A stretch of 64,000 nt of DNA from NCBI RefSeq assembly GCF_000956535.1, contig NZ_JYIY01000065.1, positions 1 to 64,000 of the forward strand. Reading direction: 5' to 3'. Shown piece after piece: positions 17,859 to 27,409 of the stretch. Numbering within the stretch: the stretch's first letter is position 1; the number at the start of each line of letters is the position of its first letter. Position numbers and translations under genes: made by a program. A model generated the notes under the pieces. The model did no database searches. It worked only from the letters and a program-made list of their open reading frames with translations, and was not told the origin of the DNA. The DNA comes from Microbacterium ginsengisoli (GTDB taxonomy: Bacteria; Actinomycetota; Actinomycetes; Actinomycetales; Microbacteriaceae).

Positions 17859-18884
17859 ATGGCCGCTCCCCGTAGACCCGCTCGCGCGAGCGCCATCCCG
17901 CAGCTCTCCTGGCGCACCCCGCAACCCGCGCCGATCGTGCTCGTCTCAGGCCCCGAAGAGGTCTGCGCACAACGGGCGACCAGCGGCATCCGCAGCTATC
18001 TGCGAGCCGAAGACGAGGCGCTCGAAGTCAGCGACATCGACGCGGCGGACTACACGGCGGGGTCACTGCCCGCCTACGCGGCGCCCTCGCTGTTCGGCGA
18101 ACCGCGCCTCATCCGCGTCACCTCGGTCGAGAAATGCAGCGATGCGTTCCTCGCCGACGCGCTCGCGTACCTCGCCGGCCCCCAGGAGGGCGCGACAGTC
18201 GTGCTGCGTCACACCGGCGCGAGCGTGCGCGGCAAGAAGCTGCTCGACGCCATCAGGGCGGGCGAGGGCGGAGGCGTCGAGATCGCCTGTCCCGCCATCA
18301 CCCGCGACGCAGACCGCGTCGACTTCGCGGCGGGCGAGTTCCGTGCCGCGAACCGCCGCATCGAGCCCACGGCGCTGCGCGCTCTCGTCGCCGCGTTCGC
18401 CGACGACCTCACCGAGCTCGGCGCCGCCTGCCAGCAGCTTCTCGCTGACGTCGACGGCACGATCGACGACCGCATGGTCGAGCGCTACTACGGCGGGCGA
18501 GTCGAGACATCCGCGTTCACGGTCGCCGACACAGCGATCGCCGGGCGGCACGGTGAGGCGCTGCTCGCGCTGCGTCAGGCGCTCGCCTCGGGCGCCGACC
18601 CCGTGCCCCTCGTCGCCGCGCTCGCCTCGAAGCTGCGCACCATGGCACGCGTGGTGGGCTCGCGGGAATCCGCGCCCGCCCTGGCCGCGCGACTCGGCAT
18701 GAAGGACTGGCAGGTCGACCGCGCGCGTCGCGATCTCAACGGCTGGTCGTCAGAGGCGCTCGGGGGAGCGATTCAGGCCGCCGCCCGCGCAGACGCCGAG
18801 GTCAAGGGCGCCAGCCGCGACGCGACGTTCGCTGTCGAGCGTCTTCTCACGATCGTGGCGACGCGGCGTCCGTACCCCGACTGA
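17859..18884 (+). CDS. holA: DNA polymerase III subunit delta
   Basis: 341 residues of the HolA/YqeN family: an AAA+-like N-terminal region starting PAPIVLVSGPEEVCAQ without a functional Walker A, then the delta C-terminal helical collar domain (ADTAIAGRHGEALLALRQAL). It is the clamp-loader subunit that opens the beta clamp. The ATG at 17859 is supported by TAGGCT (17846-17851) 7 bp upstream, overlapping the comEC stop codon. The comEA-comEC-holA order is common in bacteria. A tandem repeat and the rpsT terminator follow. Confidence 0.92.
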   Translation: MAAPRRPARASAIPQLSWRTPQPAPIVLVSGPEEVCAQRATSGIRSYLRAEDEALEVSDIDAADYTAGSLPAYAAPSLFGEPRLIRVTSVEKCSDAFLADALAYLAGPQEGATVVLRHTGASVRGKKLLDAIRAGEGGGVEIACPAITRDADRVDFAAGEFRAANRRIEPTALRALVAAFADDLTELGAACQQLLADVDGTIDDRMVERYYGGRVETSAFTVADTAIAGRHGEALLALRQALASGADPVPLVAALASKLRTMARVVGSRESAPALAARLGMKDWQVDRARRDLNGWSSEALGGAIQAAARADAEVKGASRDATFAVERLLTIVATRRPYPD

Positions 18885-18941
18885 GCACCGCGGCTTCGGC
18901 GTCACGCTCGCGCTCCACGCGCGCATGCCGGCCCCACGGTG

Positions 18942-19017
18942 TGCACGCGACCCCGCGCACACCACGCGACCCCGCGCACACCACGCGATCCCGCGCACAG
19001 CGCGCGACCCCGCGCAC
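18942..19017. repeat. four tandem copies of a 19-bp repeat
   Basis: Four head-to-tail 19-bp units, consensus ACCACGCGACCCCGCGCAC, begin at 18942, 18961, 18980 and 18999. Units 2 and 3 differ by one base; units 1 and 4 differ from the consensus mainly at their first bases. There is no spacer, so this is not a CRISPR array. It fills most of the space between the convergent holA and rpsT genes. The function is unknown; each unit contains CGCG steps and could act as a protein-binding or slippage-prone tract. Confidence 0.85.
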
Positions 19018-19060
19018 AAAACGTGAAGGCCCGCCCCGCCGAAGCGGTGCGGGCCTTCAC
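19018..19060 (-). terminator. rpsT intrinsic terminator
   Basis: GTGAAGGCCCG (19023-19033) and CGGGCCTTCAC (19050-19060) form an 11-bp stem that continues inward with further pairs around a CGAA loop. Read on the minus strand, the hairpin is followed by TTTT (19018-19021), and it starts 10 bp after the rpsT stop. This is a classical rho-independent terminator. Confidence 0.88.
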
Positions 19061-19069
19061 GATGGTCGC

Positions 19070-19330
19070 TCAGAGAGCGGAAACCTGCTTCGCGATCGCC
19101 GACTTGCGGTTCGCGGCCTGGTTCTGGTGGATGACGCCCTTGCTCACGGCCTTGTCGAGCTTCTTGGTCGCGGTGCCCAGAGCCTTCTCGGCGGCGGCCT
19201 TGTCGCCGGCGACGATGGCCTCACGGGTGCGACGCACCGCGGTCTTCAGCTCGCTCTTGACGGCCTTGTTGCGCTCGTGCGCCTTCTCGTTGGTCTTGTT
19301 GCGCTTGATCTGCGACTTGATGTTTGCCAC
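19070..19330 (-). CDS. rpsT: 30S ribosomal protein S20
   Basis: 86 residues, GTG start. The sequence [20 protein letters not shown] is the typical S20 N-terminus, and the protein is Lys/Arg/Ala-rich and all-helical as expected for this primary 16S rRNA-binding protein. It is monocistronic, with its own terminator directly downstream. The upstream 146 bp to the next gene hold no other gene. Confidence 0.96.
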   Translation of the reverse strand: MANIKSQIKRNKTNEKAHERNKAVKSELKTAVRRTREAIVAGDKAAAEKALGTATKKLDKAVSKGVIHQNQAANRKSAIAKQVSAL

Positions 19331-19476
19331 GTGTGGTCAGACTTTCGTTTCGGTGTTGTCGTGGTGGTGCCGCGCAGCGAGAGAGGGGCGCTGTGCGGCG
19401 AATCGCGGGGGTCTGGGATTCCCCACACGCAAGCCAAAAGCCGAGTCTACCAAACGAGCGGGCTCCGCACGAAACG

Positions 19477-20223
19477 TCAGGCCACGGCATCCGTCTCGTC
19501 GACGTCGGTGCTCTCGATCGTGGCCAGCGCGAGATCGAGCACCGCATTGAACACGCGCGGTGCCATCGCCGTCACCAGGTGCGTGGTGTGGGGAACGACG
19601 ATCAGCTCGGCGTTGGGCAGGAGCGTCTGGAAGAGCTTCTCGCTCACGCGCAGCTGGTCCCACTGACCGTTCACGAACCACGTCGGCACCCGGATGCGCG
19701 AGACCGCCGCCATGAGGTCGAGGGCGCCGAGGGCGCGCAGCGCCGTGTCCTGCGACTCGAACGCGTACCCGCCCGCCCCGAAGTCCCACCGCGTCTCCGA
19801 CGGGAGGGTGCGATCGAGCACACGCTCTCCCAGCCATTCGCCGTGACCAGGAAGGCTGTTGAAGGTGCCGACCGCGGCGCGGTAGGCGACGAGAGGGATG
19901 CCGCGCGGCAGCGCCGTGCACGAGGCACCGATGTACGCGGCGATCGGGGGAGCGACCACGGCGCCGGCGTACTGGGTCGTGAGGAGTCCCCCGAGGGAGT
20001 GCCCGACCAGGAGCACGGGGCCCGTCTCCGCGGCCGCCCGCACCGCGTCGTTGATCGTGCGGAAGGCCTCATCGAGCGTGAACGGCTCGCCGCGCCGCGT
20101 GCCGTGTCCGGGCAGGTCGAGGGCGACAGCCTCCACCCCGCGCTGCTCGAGATGGATCACCTGCGCGCGCCACATGGTCGCGGACGTGCGGATGCCGTGC
20201 ACCAGCACCACGGTCGTCGCCAT
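19477..20223 (-). CDS. alpha/beta hydrolase
   Basis: 248 residues. A VLVHGIRTSATMW oxyanion segment, the nucleophile elbow GHSLGG, an Asp in NGQWDQL and a catalytic His in PHTTHLV form a complete triad; DLPGHGTRRG is typical of the epoxide hydrolase/haloalkane dehalogenase-like branch. The substrate is unknown. No signal peptide. TAGATT sits 6 bp upstream of the ATG, so it is probably leaderless, and it is divergent from lepA. The two -10 elements are separated by about 45 bp. Confidence 0.85.
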   Translation of the reverse strand: MATTVVLVHGIRTSATMWRAQVIHLEQRGVEAVALDLPGHGTRRGEPFTLDEAFRTINDAVRAAAETGPVLLVGHSLGGLLTTQYAGAVVAPPIAAYIGASCTALPRGIPLVAYRAAVGTFNSLPGHGEWLGERVLDRTLPSETRWDFGAGGYAFESQDTALRALGALDLMAAVSRIRVPTWFVNGQWDQLRVSEKLFQTLLPNAELIVVPHTTHLVTAMAPRVFNAVLDLALATIESTDVDETDAVA

Positions 20224-20295
20224 GTGCCCAATCTAGAACCGGCGGCTGGGCGTGAGGGCGGTGCATCCGAGGCGGCACCCTAGAATCGTCGGGAC

Positions 20296-22146
20296 ATGTC
20301 TCCGCGTGCCCTCTCTCCGCTGCTGCCCAGCGCCACCCCGCCGGCGAGCATCCGCAACTTCTGCATCATCGCCCACATCGACCACGGCAAGTCGACGTTG
20401 GCCGACCGCATGCTGCAGATCACGGGTGTCGTCTCCGACCGTGACATGCGTGCGCAATACCTCGACCGCATGGACATCGAGCGCGAGCGCGGCATCACGA
20501 TCAAGAGCCAGGCGGTTCGCATGCCCTGGCAGACCGCGGACGGCACGTTCGCGCTGAACATGATCGACACACCCGGGCACGTCGACTTCACCTACGAGGT
20601 GTCCCGGTCGCTCGCCGCCTGCGAAGGCGCGATCCTGCTGGTCGACGCCGCACAGGGCATCGAGGCGCAGACGCTCGCGAATCTCTACCTGGCGCTCGAG
20701 AACGATCTCGAGATCATCCCGGTGCTGAACAAGATCGACCTGCCCGCCGCCGACCCCGAGAAGTTCGCCGGCGAGCTCGCGAACCTCATCGGCGGGTCGC
20801 CCGACGATGTGCTGCGGGTGAGCGGGAAGACCGGCCTCGGCGTCGAGGAGCTGCTCGACCGCATCGTCGAGCGCATCCCGTCGCCGAAGGGGAACGCGGA
20901 TGCCCCGGCCCGCGCGATGATCTTCGACTCCGTGTACGACGCCTACCGTGGCGTCGTCACCTATGTGCGCATGGTCGACGGGAAGCTGGAGCCGCGGGAG
21001 CGCATCCAGATGATGTCGACCAAGGCGACGCACGAGCTGCTGGAGATCGGTGTCTCGAACCCCGAGCCGACGCCCACCAAGGGGCTCGGCGTGGGCGAGG
21101 TCGGCTACCTGATCACGGGCGTGAAGGATGTGCGCCAGTCGAAGGTCGGCGACACCATCACGAACCTCCGCAAGCCCGCGACCGAGGCACTCGCCGGATA
21201 CACGGACCCGAAGCCGATGGTCTTCAGCGGCATCTACCCGATCGACGGCAGCGATTACGCCGATCTGCGCGAGGCCCTCGACAAGCTCAAGCTCTCCGAC
21301 GCCTCGCTGCAGTACGAGCCCGAGACCTCGGTCGCCCTCGGGTTCGGGTTCCGCTGCGGGTTCCTCGGTCTGCTGCACCTCGAGATCATCACCGAGCGCC
21401 TGGCCCGCGAGTTCGGCCTCGACCTCATCACGACCGCACCGTCGGTCACTTACGAGGTCACGACCGACACCGGCGAGACCGTCGTGGTCACGAACCCGAG
21501 CGAGTACCCGGACGGTCGTGTCGCGTCGGTCTCCGAGCCGGTCGTGAAGGTCGGCATTCTGCTGCCGAAGGACTACGTGGGCACCGTGATGGAGCTCTGC
21601 CAGACGCGCCGCGGCACCCTGCTCGGCATGGAGTACCTCAGCGAGGACCGCGTCGAGCTGCGCTACAACATGCCGCTCGGCGAGATCGTCTTCGACTTCT
21701 TCGACCAGCTGAAGTCGAAGACCCAGGGGTACGCGAGCCTCGACTACGAACCCGCGGGATCCCAGACCGCCGACCTCGTCAAGGTCGACATCCTGCTGCA
21801 GGGCGACAAGGTCGACGCGTTCAGCTCGATCGTGCACCGTGAGAAGGCGTACTCGTACGGCACGATGATGACCGAGCGGCTGCGCAAGCTCATCCCGCGC
21901 CAGCAGTTCGAGGTGCCGATCCAGGCCGCGATCGGCGCCCGCATCATCGCCCGGGAGAACATCAGGGCGATGCGCAAGGATGTCCTCGCGAAGTGCTACG
22001 GCGGTGACATCACCCGAAAGCGCAAGCTCCTCGAGAAGCAGAAAGAGGGCAAGAAGCGCATGAAGATGGTGGGTCGCGTCGAGGTGCCGCAGGAGGCGTT
22101 CATCGCCGCCCTGTCGGGAGACGTGGACGGCAACGAGAAGAAGTAG
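20296..22146 (+). CDS. lepA: elongation factor 4 (LepA)
   Basis: 616 residues. Translational GTPase: the G1 region is [16 protein letters not shown]2 RGITIKSQ, G3 DTPGHVDF and G4 NKIDLP. The LepA-specific C-terminal domain is present ([28 protein letters not shown]). It acts on stalled or mistranslocated ribosomes. TAGAAT (20281-20286) lies 9 bp before the ATG, so the leader would be very short. The DUF1990 gene follows 4 bp after the stop. Confidence 0.96.
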   Translation: MSPRALSPLLPSATPPASIRNFCIIAHIDHGKSTLADRMLQITGVVSDRDMRAQYLDRMDIERERGITIKSQAVRMPWQTADGTFALNMIDTPGHVDFTYEVSRSLAACEGAILLVDAAQGIEAQTLANLYLALENDLEIIPVLNKIDLPAADPEKFAGELANLIGGSPDDVLRVSGKTGLGVEELLDRIVERIPSPKGNADAPARAMIFDSVYDAYRGVVTYVRMVDGKLEPRERIQMMSTKATHELLEIGVSNPEPTPTKGLGVGEVGYLITGVKDVRQSKVGDTITNLRKPATEALAGYTDPKPMVFSGIYPIDGSDYADLREALDKLKLSDASLQYEPETSVALGFGFRCGFLGLLHLEIITERLAREFGLDLITTAPSVTYEVTTDTGETVVVTNPSEYPDGRVASVSEPVVKVGILLPKDYVGTVMELCQTRRGTLLGMEYLSEDRVELRYNMPLGEIVFDFFDQLKSKTQGYASLDYEPAGSQTADLVKVDILLQGDKVDAFSSIVHREKAYSYGTMMTERLRKLIPRQQFEVPIQAAIGARIIARENIRAMRKDVLAKCYGGDITRKRKLLEKQKEGKKRMKMVGRVEVPQEAFIAALSGDVDGNEKK

Positions 22147-22150
22147 GCGG

Positions 22151-22810
22151 GTGCACCACATGCGCAAGGGAACGACCCGGGACGGCGTCGTCGACTACGC
22201 GGCGGTCGGAGCCACACAGGCGGTCGACCTCATGCAGTACCCGCCGGAGCGGAGCCTCCCGGCAGAGTCGTCCTGGCGCATCGGCAGCGGCGAAGAGCGA
22301 TTCCGCGCGGCGGGCGACGCGCTGCTGAGCTGGCAGGCGCTGCGTGATGCGGGCCTCACCGTGAAGGACGTCACCCCCGCCGCCGGCCCCACCTACGCCG
22401 GGGTGAGCTTCGACGAGAACCGTCAGCCCATCGCGCCCAGCCGTCTCGAGGCCGATCAGCGCTTCGACGCCGACGGCACACCGTGGGTGGCCGCGGGAGC
22501 GAGCGTGCGACTGCACGGCCGTGTCGACGGCATGAACGCCGACGGGCACCTCCGGGTCATCTTCGTCACGGAGGAGCCGCGCCGCGTCGGATTCGTGCTC
22601 GGCACCCTCGGCGAGTCGGTGGTCAGCGGGGAGGAGTCGTTCCTCATCGAGTGGCTCCCGAACGATGAGGTGTGGTTCTCGGTGCGGGCCTTCGACAGCC
22701 CGACCGCGTTGTTGTACCGGGCGCTGCGCACCCTCGTGCGCCGTCGTCGTCGTGCGCTGTTCACCCGCTACCTGCGCGCGGTGTCGCCCATGTTCACCAC
22801 CCCGGCCTGA
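22151..22810 (+). CDS. DUF1990-family protein
   Basis: 219 residues, GTG start. It matches the DUF1990 family (YndH-like) by YPPERSLPAESSWRIGSGEERF near the start, LLSWQALRDAGL in the middle, and GTLGESVVSGEESF plus VWFSVRAFDSP toward the end. The biochemical function is unknown. It is translationally coupled between lepA (4-bp gap) and hemW (TGATG overlap), so it is expressed with housekeeping genes. Confidence 0.82.
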   Translation: MHHMRKGTTRDGVVDYAAVGATQAVDLMQYPPERSLPAESSWRIGSGEERFRAAGDALLSWQALRDAGLTVKDVTPAAGPTYAGVSFDENRQPIAPSRLEADQRFDADGTPWVAAGASVRLHGRVDGMNADGHLRVIFVTEEPRRVGFVLGTLGESVVSGEESFLIEWLPNDEVWFSVRAFDSPTALLYRALRTLVRRRRRALFTRYLRAVSPMFTTPA

Positions 22811-24024
22811 TGCCCTCAGCGCTTCCCCTCGGCGATCCGGCTCCGGCCGACGGCGGCCTGCCCGACCTGCTCCCGCCCGCGCACCCCGACTTCGGCGTGT
22901 ACGTGCACGTGCCGTTCTGCCGCGTGCGCTGCGGGTACTGCGACTTCAACACCTACACGGCGACGGAGCTGCGCGGCGCCAGCCAGGCGGACTATCCCCA
23001 CGACGTGGCGCGCGAGATCGCCTTGGCCGCACAGGTGATGGATGCCGCGGGTCGGCGGCGGGCGGCGACATCCGTGTTCTTCGGCGGCGGCACGCCGACG
23101 CTGCTGCCGGGCGATGCGCTCGCGCGCATGCTGGGTGACGTGCGCGACGCGTTCGGCATCGCCGCCGATGCGGAGGTGACGGTCGAGGCGAACCCCGACA
23201 CGGTCACACCGGCGCTGACGGCGAGGCTCGCTGAGGCGGGCGTCACACGTCTGTCGATCGGCATGCAGTCCGCTGTTCCGTCGGTGCTGGCGACCCTCGA
23301 CCGCACCCACGAGCCGGCCGCGGTCCCGCGGGCGGTCACTGCGGCGCGCGCGGCCGGGCTGCAGGTGAGCGTCGACGTCATCTACGGCACGCCGGGGGAG
23401 ACGCTCGCGGACTGGGAGCGCACCCTCGACGCCGTCACCGCTCTCGAGACCGACCACGTGTCGGCGTACGCGCTGATCGTGGAGGAGGGCACGGCGCTGG
23501 CCCGCCGCATCGCACGCGGGGAGATCGACACGGTCGACGACGACGTGCAGGCCGACATGTACGAGCTCACCGACGCGCGCCTCGCGGCGGCGGGGTACGG
23601 CTGGTACGAGGTGTCGAACTGGTCGCGCGATGAGGCGACCCGCTCGCGACACAATCTCGCCTACTGGCGCGGCGCCGACTGGTGGGGGTTCGGGCCGGGC
23701 GCCCACTCGCACGTCGGCGGCGTGCGCTGGTGGAACGTGAAGCACCCGGCGGCGTACGCGCAGCGCCTGTCGCTGGGTTCCTCGCCCGCGGCGGGACGGG
23801 AGACGCCCGATGCCGCGTCCCGCGCCCTCGAGCGCACGATGCTCGAGGTGCGCATCGCCGACGGGCTGGCCGTGGCGAGCCTGCCGGCCGCCGGTCGCAC
23901 GGAGGTGGCGGGACTCATCGCGGACGGACTGGTCGACGGGGCATCCGCCATCGCCGGGCGCCTCGTCCTGACGCTGCGCGGTCGACTCCTGGCCGACGCG
24001 GTCGTGCGACGGCTCACTGCCTGA
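22810..24024 (+). CDS. hemW: heme chaperone HemW (radical SAM)
   Basis: 404 residues. The radical-SAM cysteines are in HVPFCRVRCGYCDFNTYT (C-x3-C-x2-C), followed by FFGGGTPTLL and the VEANPDTV motif. The family binds heme and is related to, but distinct from, the oxygen-independent coproporphyrinogen oxidase HemN. The start ATG overlaps the DUF1990 stop (TGATG). HemW normally lies next to hrcA in actinobacteria, as it does here. Confidence 0.93.
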   Translation: MPSALPLGDPAPADGGLPDLLPPAHPDFGVYVHVPFCRVRCGYCDFNTYTATELRGASQADYPHDVAREIALAAQVMDAAGRRRAATSVFFGGGTPTLLPGDALARMLGDVRDAFGIAADAEVTVEANPDTVTPALTARLAEAGVTRLSIGMQSAVPSVLATLDRTHEPAAVPRAVTAARAAGLQVSVDVIYGTPGETLADWERTLDAVTALETDHVSAYALIVEEGTALARRIARGEIDTVDDDVQADMYELTDARLAAAGYGWYEVSNWSRDEATRSRHNLAYWRGADWWGFGPGAHSHVGGVRWWNVKHPAAYAQRLSLGSSPAAGRETPDAASRALERTMLEVRIADGLAVASLPAAGRTEVAGLIADGLVDGASAIAGRLVLTLRGRLLADAVVRRLTA

Positions 24025-24064
24025 GCCATGTGCGTCGCGCCGCGAGAGGCGCCCCGGTCCGCGC

Positions 24065-24095
24065 TAATATTGGCACTCACGTGATGTGAGTGCCA
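24065..24095 (+). promoter_or_regulatory. CIRCE element with -10 box, hrcA promoter
   Basis: TGGCACTCAC (24071-24080) and GTGAGTGCCA (24086-24095) form a perfect inverted repeat with a 5-bp centre. This matches the CIRCE core GCACTC-N9-GAGTGC to which HrcA binds. A -10 box TAATAT (24065-24070) immediately precedes it, so HrcA binding would block transcription start. The downstream SD GGGGAGG serves hrcA. Confidence 0.93.
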
Positions 24096-24110
24096 GCGAG
24101 GGGAGGCGGA

Positions 24111-25151
24111 ATGGTCAGCGAACGCGGCCTCGACGTCCTGCGGGCGATCGTGCAGGACTACGTGGCGACCCGCGAACCGGTCGGCAGCAAGTCGATCGTC
24201 GAGCGCCATGCCTTCGGGGTGTCGGCCGCCACCATCCGCAACGACATGGCGCTGCTCGAGGACGAAGAGCTCATCAGCGCGCCGCACACCTCGTCGGGAC
24301 GCGTGCCGACCGACAAGGGGTACCGCGTCTTCGTCGACCACCTCGCCGAGCTGCGACCGCTCAGCACTGCTCAGCGCAACGCGATCGCCACATTCCTCGA
24401 GGCCCCTGCCGACCTCGACGACCTGCTCGCGCGCACTGTGCGCGTGCTCACGCAAGTCACCGGCCAGGTCGCTCTCGTGCAGTACCCGTCGTTCGAGCGC
24501 GCGAACGTGACGCACATCGAGCTCGTGCACCTCGGCGGCCCGCGCGTCGTCGTCATCCTCGTCACCGACACCGGTCGTGTGTCCCAGCGGATCGCGAGCC
24601 TCGGGACCGACCTCGACGACGCGGATGTCGCGACCCTCCGCGCCCAGGTCTCGGTGCTGGTCACGGGCGGCTCGGTGCAGGAGGGCCTCGGCAAGATCGC
24701 CCACACCCTCGCCGAGACGCCCACCCGTTCACCGCGAGAGGATGCTGCCTCGCGCGCGCTGCTCGCTGCTGTCGCCGAAGAGCTCGAGGAGTTCCGTCAG
24801 GATCGCCTCGTGATGGCGGGTGCCGCGAACCTGGCGCGACGCGAGTCCGACTTCCAGGGAAGCATCTACCCGCTGCTGGAGGCGATCGAGGAGCAGGTGA
24901 CCCTGCTCAAGCTCATGACCGAGATGGCGGCCGACGCCGAGGGCCTGGCGGTCTCCATCGGCCGCGAGAACGAGGCGTTCGGGCTGAGCGAGGCATCCGT
25001 CGTGACCAGCGGCTATGCCGGCACGATCGGCGAGGCACGCCTGGGTCTGCTCGGGCCCACGCGCATGGACTACGCGACCAATCTCAGCGCCGTGCGCGCC
25101 GTGGCTCACTATCTGAGCCGCCTCATGGCCGACGACGAGCGCGCGCGATGA
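24111..25151 (+). CDS. hrcA: heat-inducible transcription repressor HrcA
   Basis: 346 residues. The N-terminal winged helix ([20 protein letters not shown], then [11 protein letters not shown]) and the HrcA core with [14 protein letters not shown] identify it. It represses chaperone genes by binding CIRCE and is itself autoregulated through the CIRCE just upstream. The ATG at 24111 is preferred because it has GGGGAGG at good spacing; an in-frame upstream start would lie inside CIRCE. It is followed by dnaJ after a small hairpin (25165-25179). Confidence 0.95.
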   Translation: MVSERGLDVLRAIVQDYVATREPVGSKSIVERHAFGVSAATIRNDMALLEDEELISAPHTSSGRVPTDKGYRVFVDHLAELRPLSTAQRNAIATFLEAPADLDDLLARTVRVLTQVTGQVALVQYPSFERANVTHIELVHLGGPRVVVILVTDTGRVSQRIASLGTDLDDADVATLRAQVSVLVTGGSVQEGLGKIAHTLAETPTRSPREDAASRALLAAVAEELEEFRQDRLVMAGAANLARRESDFQGSIYPLLEAIEEQVTLLKLMTEMAADAEGLAVSIGRENEAFGLSEASVVTSGYAGTIGEARLGLLGPTRMDYATNLSAVRAVAHYLSRLMADDERAR

Positions 25152-25191
25152 CGAATACGACCCTGCCCGCTTCGCGGGCGGAGAGGTGACT

Positions 25192-26301
25192 GTGGCCGAC
25201 CACTACGAGGTGCTGGGTGTCGAACGCGACGCGAGCCCCGAGGACATCAAGAAGGCGTATCGACGGCTGGCCCGCCAGCTGCACCCCGACGTCAACCCGA
25301 GCCCCGAGGCGGCGGAGCAGTTCAAGCTCGTCACCCACGCGTACGACGTGCTCAGTGACGCCGATCAGCGACGCGCCTACGACATGGGCGGCGAGACGGG
25401 ATCGCCGTTCGGCGGCGCCGGGTTCGGCGGCTTCAGCGACATCTTCGACACCTTCTTCGGCGGGGGCGGTGGGAGCCGGGCGCGCGCTCGTTCTCGCCGG
25501 GAGCGCGGCCAGGACGCGCTCGTGCGCGTGACGCTCGATCTCGCCGACGTCGTGTTCGGCGCGCATCGCGACCTCGAGGTCGACACCGCTGTGCTCTGCG
25601 AAACCTGCCAGGGCTCGTGCTGCCAGCCGGGGACGGCTCCCGTCACCTGCGACATCTGCCACGGCACCGGACACATCCAGCGCACGGTGCGCAGCCTCAT
25701 CGGCAATGTCGTCACGCAGCAGCCCTGCGCGAGCTGCCAGGGCTACGGCACGACCATCCCGTACCCGTGCGCCACCTGCCAGGGCCAGGGACGCGTGCGC
25801 TCGCGTCGCACGGTCTCCGTCGACATCCCGGCCGGCGTCGAGACGGGCCTGCGCCTGCAGCTGCCGGGCTCCGGTGAAGTGGGACCCGCGGGGGGCCCGA
25901 ACGGCGACCTCTACCTCGAGGTGACGGTCGCCCCGCACGACATCTTCAGCCGTGACGGCGACGACCTGCTCGCGACGCTCGAGATCTCGATGCCCGACGC
26001 GGTGCTGGGAACGACAACCCTGATCGACGCCCTCGACGGGCCCGTCGAGCTCGAGCTGCGCGCAGGGGTGCAATCGGGCGACGTGCTCACGATCAAGGGC
26101 CGCGGCGTCTCACCGCTGCGCGGCAGCGGCCGCGGCGACCTGCGCATCGGCGTGCATGTGCTCACGCCCTCTCGCCTCGACGCGAAGGAACGCGCCCTCA
26201 TCGAGGAGTTCGCCCGCAAGTCGAAGGCGCCGGAGCCGCAGCTTGCGCAGTTCCACCAGGGCCTCTTCGCGCGGCTGCGTGACCGGTTCCGGAACGGCTG
26301 A
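25192..26301 (+). CDS. dnaJ: chaperone DnaJ (HrcA-operon copy)
   Basis: 369 residues. It contains a J domain with HPD in ARQLHPDVN, a Gly/Phe-rich linker, four zinc-finger CxxCxG-type repeats (CETCQG, CDICHG, CASCQG, CATCQG) and the C-terminal substrate-binding domains. It is the co-chaperone of DnaK. The GTG at 25192 (ADHYEVLGV) is chosen over the GTG at 25186 because GGAGAGG (25180-25186) overlaps the latter and is correctly spaced for the former. Its position behind hrcA suggests heat-shock control through CIRCE. Confidence 0.94.
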   Translation: MADHYEVLGVERDASPEDIKKAYRRLARQLHPDVNPSPEAAEQFKLVTHAYDVLSDADQRRAYDMGGETGSPFGGAGFGGFSDIFDTFFGGGGGSRARARSRRERGQDALVRVTLDLADVVFGAHRDLEVDTAVLCETCQGSCCQPGTAPVTCDICHGTGHIQRTVRSLIGNVVTQQPCASCQGYGTTIPYPCATCQGQGRVRSRRTVSVDIPAGVETGLRLQLPGSGEVGPAGGPNGDLYLEVTVAPHDIFSRDGDDLLATLEISMPDAVLGTTTLIDALDGPVELELRAGVQSGDVLTIKGRGVSPLRGSGRGDLRIGVHVLTPSRLDAKERALIEEFARKSKAPEPQLAQFHQGLFARLRDRFRNG

Positions 26302-26304
26302 TCC

Positions 26305-27036
26305 GTGGCGCTCCACTTCGTGGACGATGGCGCCGCCGCCGCGAGGGCCGGTGACACCGTCTCACTCACCGGGGCCGAGGCACATCACGCCGCCGCGGTG
26401 CGGCGTGTGCGCCCGGGGGAGAAGGTCACGGTCGGCGACGGCCGCGGCGTGTGGCTCACCGGCACCTGCGAGTCGGTCTCACCGAAGCTCGTCGTCGTGC
26501 GCATCGACGACCGACGGGTGGATGCCCCGCCCGCCACCCGTCTGCGCCTCGTGCAGGGCCTCGCCAAGGGCGATCGCGACGAGCTGGCCGTGCAGGCCGC
26601 CACTGAGCTCGGGGTCGACGAGATCGTGCCGTGGCAGGCAGCCCGCAGCGTCTCCCGCTGGGACGCGGGCAAGGCCGTCAAGGGACGGGACCGCTGGGAG
26701 GCGATCGCCCGGGAGGCGGGCAAGCAGGCCCATCGTGCGTGGCTCCCCGAGGTGAGCCCGCTCGTGACCACCCGTGAGCTCGCCGGCCGGGGTGCGGCAT
26801 CCCGTCTTCTCGTGCTCGAGCCGACCGCGAGCGTGCGCCTCGCCGACGCCGTGAGCAGCGACCTCGCCGATGTGACCTTCATCGTCGGCCCCGAGGGGGG
26901 AATCGCCCCCGACGAGCTGACCGCGCTCGCGGACGCGGGAGCGGAGCTCGTCCGACTCGGCGACACGGTGCTGCGCACCTCGACCGCCGGCCCCGCGGCG
27001 CTCGCCGCCGTGTCGGTGCTGCTCGGGCGCTGGTGA
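26305..27036 (+). CDS. rsmE: 16S rRNA (uracil1498-N3)-methyltransferase RsmE
   Basis: 243 residues, SPOUT/trefoil-knot methyltransferase. An N-terminal PUA-like part (LTGAEAHHAAAVRRVRPGEK) leads to the SAM knot: FIVGPEGGIAPDELTAL and RLGDTVLRTSTAGPAALA. It methylates U1498 of 16S rRNA. GTG start 3 bp after dnaJ, as is usual in actinobacterial hrcA-dnaJ-rsmE operons. Confidence 0.94.
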   Translation: MALHFVDDGAAAARAGDTVSLTGAEAHHAAAVRRVRPGEKVTVGDGRGVWLTGTCESVSPKLVVVRIDDRRVDAPPATRLRLVQGLAKGDRDELAVQAATELGVDEIVPWQAARSVSRWDAGKAVKGRDRWEAIAREAGKQAHRAWLPEVSPLVTTRELAGRGAASRLLVLEPTASVRLADAVSSDLADVTFIVGPEGGIAPDELTALADAGAELVRLGDTVLRTSTAGPAALAAVSVLLGRW

Positions 27037-27061
27037 GACGGGCGCCGGTAGACTCGTTCCT

Positions 27062-27409
27062 ATGAGCGAAGCCTCCGTGTTCAGCCGCATCCTCGCGCGT
27101 GAGATCCCCGCCGAGATCGTGGCCGAGACCGACACCCTCTTCGCGATCCGCGACATCGCGCCGCAGGCTCCGGTGCACCTCCTGGTGATCCCGAAGTCCG
27201 CCGAATACCGCGATGTCACCGAGCTCGCGGCCACCGACCCGGCCCTGCTGGCGGAGATCGTCGCCCTCGCCTCCGAGCTCGCGGCCCAGCACGCCGACGG
27301 CGACTTCCGGCTCGTGTTCAACTCGGGCGCCGGTGCCGGCCAGACGGTGTTCCACGTGCACGCCCATGTGCTCGCGGGCGGCCTTTCGGAGCAGGGGCTC
27401 GGTGCCTGA
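27062..27409 (+). CDS. HIT-family protein (HinT-like)
   Basis: 115 residues. The histidine triad is seen as TVFHVHAHVLAGG, and the N-terminus SVFSRILAREIPAEIV is typical of HinT purine-nucleoside phosphoramidases. TAGACT (27049-27054) is 7 bp before the ATG, a likely leaderless promoter starting the hinT-phoH-ybeY-CNNM-era row. Its end overlaps the phoH start by 8 bp. Confidence 0.92.
   Translation: MSEASVFSRILAREIPAEIVAETDTLFAIRDIAPQAPVHLLVIPKSAEYRDVTELAATDPALLAEIVALASELAAQHADGDFRLVFNSGAGAGQTVFHVHAHVLAGGLSEQGLGA

Noticed and set aside
18942-19017. Possible CRISPR array
   Set aside because: The repeats are contiguous 19-bp units without spacers, and no cas genes are present.
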